DNA of 64,000 nt from Planctomycetota bacterium (GTDB taxonomy: Bacteria; Planctomycetota; UBA8742; UBA2392). The notes beneath the pieces are model-generated. The model was given only the letters and a program-made list of their open reading frames with translations, had not been told where the DNA came from and searched no databases. Position 1 is the first letter of the stretch; the number at the start of each line of letters is the position of its first letter. The position numbers and the translations under genes were made by a program. The DNA is taken from contig QEVF01000001.1 of NCBI GenBank assembly GCA_003576915.1, forward strand, positions 170,058-234,057. The letters run 5' to 3'. Shown here piece after piece: positions 59,916 through 64,000 of this stretch.

Positions 59916-61219
59916 AGGAAGTACAGCGCAAAACCGCTCAGGAAGAAGATGCCCGCCAGGCTCAGCCAGCGCATGCGCTCGCCGGGCCTCAACTCCGGCG
60001 CCACCCAGGGCGCAAACACCGCGCGGTGGTTCAGCACGGCGAAGAACGGCGCACTCAGGAAGCTCAACGTCGTGGCCAGGTCCACCAGAAACTTGAACTG
60101 GCCCGCCGGCACTGCCGCCAGAATTCCCAGGCTGCCCAGCGCCATCACCGCCATAGCCCCGCGGTAGACGCGCGGCTGCAGCGTGGCCAGTCCGTCTTCG
60201 CGCTCGGCTTCGCCAAAGCGCTTGACCAGCGTGGCAAAGGCCCGGGGAAAGCCGTCCACCACCGTCAGGGTGGTCGAAAACATGACCGAGAGGGCGCAAA
60301 GCCCCAGCAGGGGCCGGCTCCACTCGCCGAGGCTGGCGGCGTAGAGGTTGACCACCTGGGCGCCAAAGCGTGCCGCGTTATCTTCGAACTTCGCCCCGGA
60401 ATGGAACATGACGCCTGCGCCCATGGCCATGAAGCACAGCGCCAGCAGCGCCGTGCCAAAGTAACCCACGTCGAAGTCCAGTAGAGCCTGCCGCACCGAG
60501 GGCCGGTGCCCGGTGTCGTCGCGGCGCGCCAGGGTCCAGAGGGAATGCCAGATGGAGACGTCAAAGGCGCTGGGCATCCAGCCCACGAGTGCCGTGATGC
60601 GCACGAGCTGGGCGCGGTCGGTCAGGGCGTCCTTCGGCGGCAGCCATCCGGGCTGCGACCAGTCGATCTGCGGCAGCACCAGCAGCGTGGCCGCCAGCGT
60701 CGAAACTGTGAGCACGGCCACCAGCACCTTGTTGGCGCGGTCCAGCCACTTGAATCGGCCTGCCGCGAGCATCAGGGCCGAGACCAGCGTCAGCAGCGCC
60801 GACATGGCCACGGGCGCCGAAAGGTTCAGGCCCGCGACCTTGGGCGGCTCGTAACTGAAGCCCAGCACGGCGCAGGCTATGCCCGCCGTGACCACCGTAA
60901 CCACGGCCTGCACCGTAAAGCAGGTGCCCAGAGTCAGGGCCAGGTAGACCCAGAGCGCCCATGGCCCCTGGCGCCGGTAACCCTCAAAAAGGCTCGTGCC
61001 TGTGGCCGCGGCGTAATGGGGACCAAAGGCAAACGCCGGATACTTGAGCAGGTTGGCGAGCACGATCACCGCCAGCAGGCCAAAGCCGAAATCGGCGCCG
61101 GCCCGCGTGCTCTGCACGAAGTGCGACACGCCGATAGCCGCGCCGGCGAACAGCAGACCCGGCCCCATCGCCTTCATGAAGGTGCGCGGCGGCAACGGGA
61201 CCGAAGTGTTTTCAGCCAT
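59897..61219 (-). CDS. Nramp-like divalent metal/proton transporter
   Basis: A 440-aa protein with 11 or so TM helices. MGPGLLFAGAAIGVSHFVQSTRAGADFGFGLL matches the Nramp TM1 region, but its metal-binding motif (DPGN in canonical members) reads as IGVSH, so the ion may differ from Mn/Fe. The remaining helices, including a MPSAFDVSIWHSLW segment, follow the divergent Nramp-related group. ATG 61219 is preferred (CACAAT lies 6 nt upstream); a TTG at 61249 is in frame. Confidence 0.78.
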   Translation of the reverse strand: MAENTSVPLPPRTFMKAMGPGLLFAGAAIGVSHFVQSTRAGADFGFGLLAVIVLANLLKYPAFAFGPHYAAATGTSLFEGYRRQGPWALWVYLALTLGTCFTVQAVVTVVTAGIACAVLGFSYEPPKVAGLNLSAPVAMSALLTLVSALMLAAGRFKWLDRANKVLVAVLTVSTLAATLLVLPQIDWSQPGWLPPKDALTDRAQLVRITALVGWMPSAFDVSIWHSLWTLARRDDTGHRPSVRQALLDFDVGYFGTALLALCFMAMGAGVMFHSGAKFEDNAARFGAQVVNLYAASLGEWSRPLLGLCALSVMFSTTLTVVDGFPRAFATLVKRFGEAEREDGLATLQPRVYRGAMAVMALGSLGILAAVPAGQFKFLVDLATTLSFLSAPFFAVLNHRAVFAPWVAPELRPGERMRWLSLAGIFFLSGFALYFLYITFA

Positions 61220-61225
61220 TGGGGG

Positions 61226-61231
61226 ATTGTG
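61226..61231 (-). promoter_or_regulatory. -10 element of the Nramp-like gene (leaderless)
   Basis: CACAAT on the minus strand, 6 nt, then the ATG at 61219. A weak match on its own, supported by the common spacing. Confidence 0.35.
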
Positions 61232-61348
61232 AAAAGGCGCACGCGACAATCAAGCGGCCCTGCGGCCTTGCAACGAGCGGCGGAAAGGATAATTTGACCG
61301 ACCGTTCAACCGGCGGCCCTGCGGGGGCGAGGCCGCCCGGAGAGACCC

Positions 61349-62179
61349 ATGAAGCCCGCAGCCGGCAGCGCCCACGAAGCTACGGCGCGCGCCTTTCTCG
61401 CCGAACTCAGAGTGGAAATCCTGCGCCACCCCGGCGTGGGCCATTCGCTGCTGGGCCGCATGAACACCGACCCCCGTTCGCGCTTCGATTTCAAGATTCT
61501 GGCTTCGCAGCACTTTGCGCTCGTTGGCAATTTCACGCGCTACATGGAACTGCTGCTGCTCAATGCTCCAGACACCGAGGCCAAATGCTGGCTGGCCAAA
61601 GTGCTCGTGGACGAATACGGCGAGCGCAGCGAGGGCGAAGACCACGCCCAGCTTTACATGCACTTCATGCACGCGGCGGGCATTGCGCCCGGCACCGAAT
61701 ACGACCACCCGCTGCACCCAGAAGTCGTCCATTTCATTCGCGAACATTTCCGCATCTGCACGCAGGAGCCGTTTCTGGTCGGGCTGGGCGCCCTGGGTCC
61801 CGGCCACGAGTGGGCCATTCCCACCATGTTCACGCACGCCGTGGCGGGCCTGCGCAAGGCCGGCTTCAAGGAAGAAGAAATCCTTTACTGGACCTGCCAC
61901 CAGGAACAGGACCAGGACCACGGCGCGTGGCTTGAGGAAGCGCTGGCCAAACTGTGCACCAGCAACGAAGCCCGCGAACAGATCCGCAAGGGCGCGCTTT
62001 TGAGCCTCAACGCGCGTGAGCGCTTCTGGTGGGGCGTGCTGGACAAGATCGCCACGGAGAAGACGCGTGCCGCCCTGCCCTTTGTTCAGCCCAGCACCGC
62101 CGGCAGCGAGGCCTCGCAGCCGACACTGCGCGAATTGCGCGCAAAATGGAAGGTCGTCGCCGAGCTGCGTGAGGCATGA
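61349..62179 (+). CDS. Haem-oxygenase-like iron-containing redox enzyme
   Basis: A 276-aa all-helical protein of the TenA/PqqC/CADD-like superfamily. Acidic/His motifs suited to a di-iron site are DEYGERSEGEDHAQLY (~90-105), GHEWAIPTMF (~150-160) and CHQEQDQDHGAW (~185-195). Such enzymes include UndA, CADD (p-aminobenzoate from tyrosine) and other N- or C-oxidising di-iron oxidases; the substrate here is open. GGAGAG lies 4 nt before the ATG. It sits between an Nramp-like transporter and ferrochelatase. Confidence 0.75.
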   Translation: MKPAAGSAHEATARAFLAELRVEILRHPGVGHSLLGRMNTDPRSRFDFKILASQHFALVGNFTRYMELLLLNAPDTEAKCWLAKVLVDEYGERSEGEDHAQLYMHFMHAAGIAPGTEYDHPLHPEVVHFIREHFRICTQEPFLVGLGALGPGHEWAIPTMFTHAVAGLRKAGFKEEEILYWTCHQEQDQDHGAWLEEALAKLCTSNEAREQIRKGALLSLNARERFWWGVLDKIATEKTRAALPFVQPSTAGSEASQPTLRELRAKWKVVAELREA

Positions 62180-62376
62180 TTGCGAATCTCGAATTCACGG
62201 CAAAGGGCAGGCCGGGTTTGAGCGAGCGCTGGGAGCGAGATCCGGACATGGTCGAGCGGACCTGCCGTTTTGGTCAGGCCGTTACCCTGTGCGCAGTCAA
62301 AGGCAAACTTCATCAGCAAAGCGGGCATCGCCCACCAAGAGGCAAGCAATTCCCGCTACTGGTTGAGATTGACTGA
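62176..62376 (+). CDS. Possible small ORF, 66 aa, doubtful
   Basis: An ATG overlapping the stop of the preceding gene (ATGA) opens a 66-codon frame (MIANLEFTAKGRPGLSERW...). The overlap suggests coupling, but the sequence has no recognisable motif, and the composition is unremarkable. It may be chance. Confidence 0.25.
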   Translation: MIANLEFTAKGRPGLSERWERDPDMVERTCRFGQAVTLCAVKGKLHQQSGHRPPRGKQFPLLVEID

Positions 62377-62568
62377 AGATTCCGGACTGTAGCGCGAACC
62401 TCCCGCAAGCGCGCCAAAGGAGTGCTCAAAGCCTTCCCAGAGCTGACGGAGTTGAAGCAAGACGCCACGGAGCGTGTAAGGGTTCTCGGCGCCATCGGTA
62501 GTAGCGCCCGGAAGAACAGGCAGGACTGACCATTCGCAGTTCGACACTCGCAATTCGGAATTGACCTC
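62180..62568. other. 389-bp region before hemH with no firm gene
   Basis: Apart from the doubtful 66-codon frame, no gene is seen. The last ~40 bp contain TTCGCAGTTCGACACTCGC-like short near-repeats (TTCGCA, CTCGCAATTCGGAATT), and the start has a partly inverted copy (TTGCGAATCTCGAATTC at 62181). This resembles a small dispersed intergenic repeat. No promoter pair or riboswitch was recognised. Confidence 0.35.
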
Positions 62569-63519
62569 ATGATCGACACGCTCTTCATCGCAGGCTTCGG
62601 CGGCCCCACCAAGGGTTGCTGCAAGAAGTTCGACCCCTGCCCCGGCGAGGCTTACTGCTTTGTCTCCGGCATCTATGGCCACAACCCCGCGCGCAAGGCA
62701 CGCATTGACGAAGTCGCCGCCCATTACAAGGAGCTGGGCGGCTTCTCCAGGTTCAACGAAATCACCGAGGCCCAGGGCCAAGCCGTCATCGCCGAACTCA
62801 AAAAGCGCGGTCATAACCTCAAGCTCGTTTGCGGCTACTTTTATTGGAACCCCTACATCATGGACCAGGTCGCGGCCATGGCAAAGGCCGGCAGCAAAGA
62901 GTTCATGGCGCTGGTCATGGCGCCGCAGCAGAGCGCCATTTCATGGGACGGCTACCTGCGGCGCATCCAGGAAGGTCTCGAGGCGCTGCCGGGAGAGAAG
63001 CCGCAATTCAAAGCCGTGGTCGATCCGTTCTTCGACAAGCCGGGTTTGATTGAAGCCTGGGCCGACCACGCCCAGAAGGCCGCCAAGGGCATCGGCGCGG
63101 AATTCACCAAGGACGACACGGCCGTCATCTTCTCCGTGCACGCCGTGCCGCAAGCGCTGGTGAAGACTTCTCCTTATGTGAAACAGGCCGAGGCCACGGC
63201 CCAGCTCGTGGCTGAAAAGATCAAGGCCAGACACTGGAAGATCGGCTACCAGAGCCAAAGCAGCGACAGCAAGATCAACTGGACCGAGCCGTCACTGGAA
63301 CAGGCGATTGCGGAACTGGTCAAAGCCGGAGCCAGAAAGATCGTCGGCGTTCCGATCGGCTTCCTGTGCGACAACGTCGAAGTGCTCTACGACCTGGGCA
63401 TCGAAGGCAAACACGAGGCCGAAAAGGCCGGCGCCAAGTTCGCCGCGGCCGAAGCCGTCAACACCCACCCCGCATTCATCAAGATGCTGGCCGATGGCGT
63501 GGAGGCGAAGCTGGGCTAG
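62569..63519 (+). CDS. hemH: Ferrochelatase (proto- or coproporphyrin type)
   Basis: A 316-aa enzyme that inserts Fe(II) into a porphyrin. FSVHAVP contains the catalytic His region, YQSQSSDSKINWTEPSLEQAI and VGVPIGFLCDNVEVLYDLGIE are ferrochelatase blocks. The N-terminus (GFGGPTKGCCKKFDPCPGEAYC) has five Cys in ~20 residues, which is unusual and may bind a cluster or metal. ATG 62569 begins the family-like MIDTLFIAGFGGP. No strong ribosome binding site is visible. Confidence 0.88.
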   Translation: MIDTLFIAGFGGPTKGCCKKFDPCPGEAYCFVSGIYGHNPARKARIDEVAAHYKELGGFSRFNEITEAQGQAVIAELKKRGHNLKLVCGYFYWNPYIMDQVAAMAKAGSKEFMALVMAPQQSAISWDGYLRRIQEGLEALPGEKPQFKAVVDPFFDKPGLIEAWADHAQKAAKGIGAEFTKDDTAVIFSVHAVPQALVKTSPYVKQAEATAQLVAEKIKARHWKIGYQSQSSDSKINWTEPSLEQAIAELVKAGARKIVGVPIGFLCDNVEVLYDLGIEGKHEAEKAGAKFAAAEAVNTHPAFIKMLADGVEAKLG

Positions 63520-63590
63520 CGGTCGCGGAGCAATGTATGCTGAGTTGAGCCCAGGAAGGTGCTGTAAGAGTGTGTCAGGCGGTCGCGGAG
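63519..63590 (+). repeat. 12-bp direct repeat after hemH
   Basis: GCGGTCGCGGAG occurs at 63519-63530, overlapping the hemH stop, and again at 63579-63590. The 60-bp unit between has no feature. It could be a small duplication at the edge of the mobile region to the right. Confidence 0.45.
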
Positions 63591-63600
63591 AATTTGCGCA

Positions 63601-63921
63601 ATGACGGATGTTCTGACCCAAAGCGACGCCGATACACTCATTGCAATGTCTAAACACCGAGTGGATGACACCGAACACCCATTTCCAGGAACGGCAGGTG
63701 CTGCCCTTACGCTTCCCTTGGTTTCTAGCTACAAAAGAGAGCACTTCTTGCTTGATTTGAGGCGTGGTCGCATTGATCTGAAGAAGGGAACCTACCAGAA
63801 CCGTGCCAAGCAGACTGTAATCTTGGTGCGTCTGGACTTCGGCGGATCACCCCACCGAAGCCCCGATGACGAGGAAGTACCTAGCCCTCATGGTCTGCTC
63901 TCCGAAAACTGGTCCAGGTGA
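63601..63921 (+). pseudogene. DUF6978-like gene interrupted by an IS element
   Basis: The first ~96 codons encode a DUF6978-type sequence (FLLDLRRGRIDLKKGTYQNRA, VILVRLDFGGSPHRSPDDEEVPSPH). Family members normally continue HLHxYREG..DKWA; here the frame runs into foreign sequence at about 63891 and stops at 63921. The break coincides with the start of the IS3-like element, so the gene is disrupted. DUF6978 genes are often found on mobile islands. Confidence 0.7.
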
Positions 63922-64000
63922 TATGAGAGTCCGGATCGGCCTTTGGGCCGGAAAGGACTGTCATGAAGCGCAAGAAGCACAACCCCGAACAGATCGTTGC
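63891..64000 (+). mobile_element. Left end of an IS3-family insertion sequence
   Basis: The element appears to start with TGGTCTGCTCTCCGAAAACT at 63891, where the DUF6978 frame is lost, and runs off the window. Seventy bp in is the start of an OrfA-type transposase. The right end and target duplication are outside the window. Confidence 0.7.
63963..64000 (+). CDS. IS3-family transposase OrfA, 5' fragment
   Basis: The 12 visible codons read MKRKKHNPEQIV, the usual N-terminus of IS3-family OrfA (a helix-turn-helix protein needed for transposition). AAAGGA lies 6 nt before the ATG. The rest is outside the window. Confidence 0.75.
   Translation, partial: MKRKKHNPEQIV

Overview
The window is about 64 kb of GC-rich bacterial chromosome with densely packed genes on both strands and no rRNA. 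The gene set suggests a free-living, Gram-negative-type aerobe: respiratory complex I subunits, hopanoid side-chain genes (hpnG/hpnH), type IV pilus ATPases (pilB/pilT), c-di-GMP-type modules (PilZ, HDOD), ECF sigma/anti-sigma pairs, a membrane Ser/Thr kinase and large secreted repeat proteins. This mixture is typical of Planctomycetota, Myxococcota and neighbouring phyla. No marker here fixes the phylum, so I leave it as Planctomycetota-like or Myxococcota-like.

Layout. 1-9.5 kb: end of a thioredoxin-like gene, pcm, a very large hybrid histidine kinase, a PilZ protein, and an ECF sigma factor coupled to a FecR/EF-hand protein. 9.5-16.6 kb: a partial complex I operon (HEAT protein, small membrane protein, nuoH-I-J-K) ending in a terminator, then queA and ndk. 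16.6-23.4 kb: an HD-GYP-N-like protein/HDOD/histidine kinase operon, a membrane protein, a MobB-like P-loop protein, an RsbW-like kinase and a sigma/zinc anti-sigma pair. 23.5-31 kb: hpnG, hpnH, TPR proteins and a large Ig-repeat surface protein. 31-36.6 kb: pilB, pilT, a MORN protein and a rhomboid protease.

36.7-40.9 kb is a roughly 4-kb accessory insert. It is flanked by a 203-bp direct repeat of the 3' end of a Ycf46-like AAA ATPase gene, and carries a frameshifted tetraheme lipoprotein, a membrane-anchored helical protein and a secreted Cys-rich protein. 40.7-48.3 kb: the AAA ATPase, a VOC protein, a Ser/Thr kinase, a ferredoxin-metallo-beta-lactamase fusion, an ABC exporter and tRNA-Arg(CCT). 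48.5-52.7 kb: a retron, with both reverse transcriptase and a foldable msr-msd RNA, beside a DUF2071 protein coupled to a DNA adenine methyltransferase; this looks like a small defence locus. 52.7-63.5 kb: a GGNDxYxG-repeat/parvulin fusion, fabL, mocA, xdhC, hemB, an RCK membrane protein, an Nramp-like transporter, a haem-oxygenase-like enzyme and ferrochelatase, giving a haem/metal neighbourhood. The right end is a DUF6978 gene cut by an IS3-family element that runs out of the window.

A window-wide feature is that several genes have a -10-like hexamer only 6-7 nt before the start codon and no ribosome binding site, which suggests leaderless transcripts. Two results stand out: the retron with a complete predicted ncRNA, and the 4-kb insert bounded by a host-gene 3'-end duplication.
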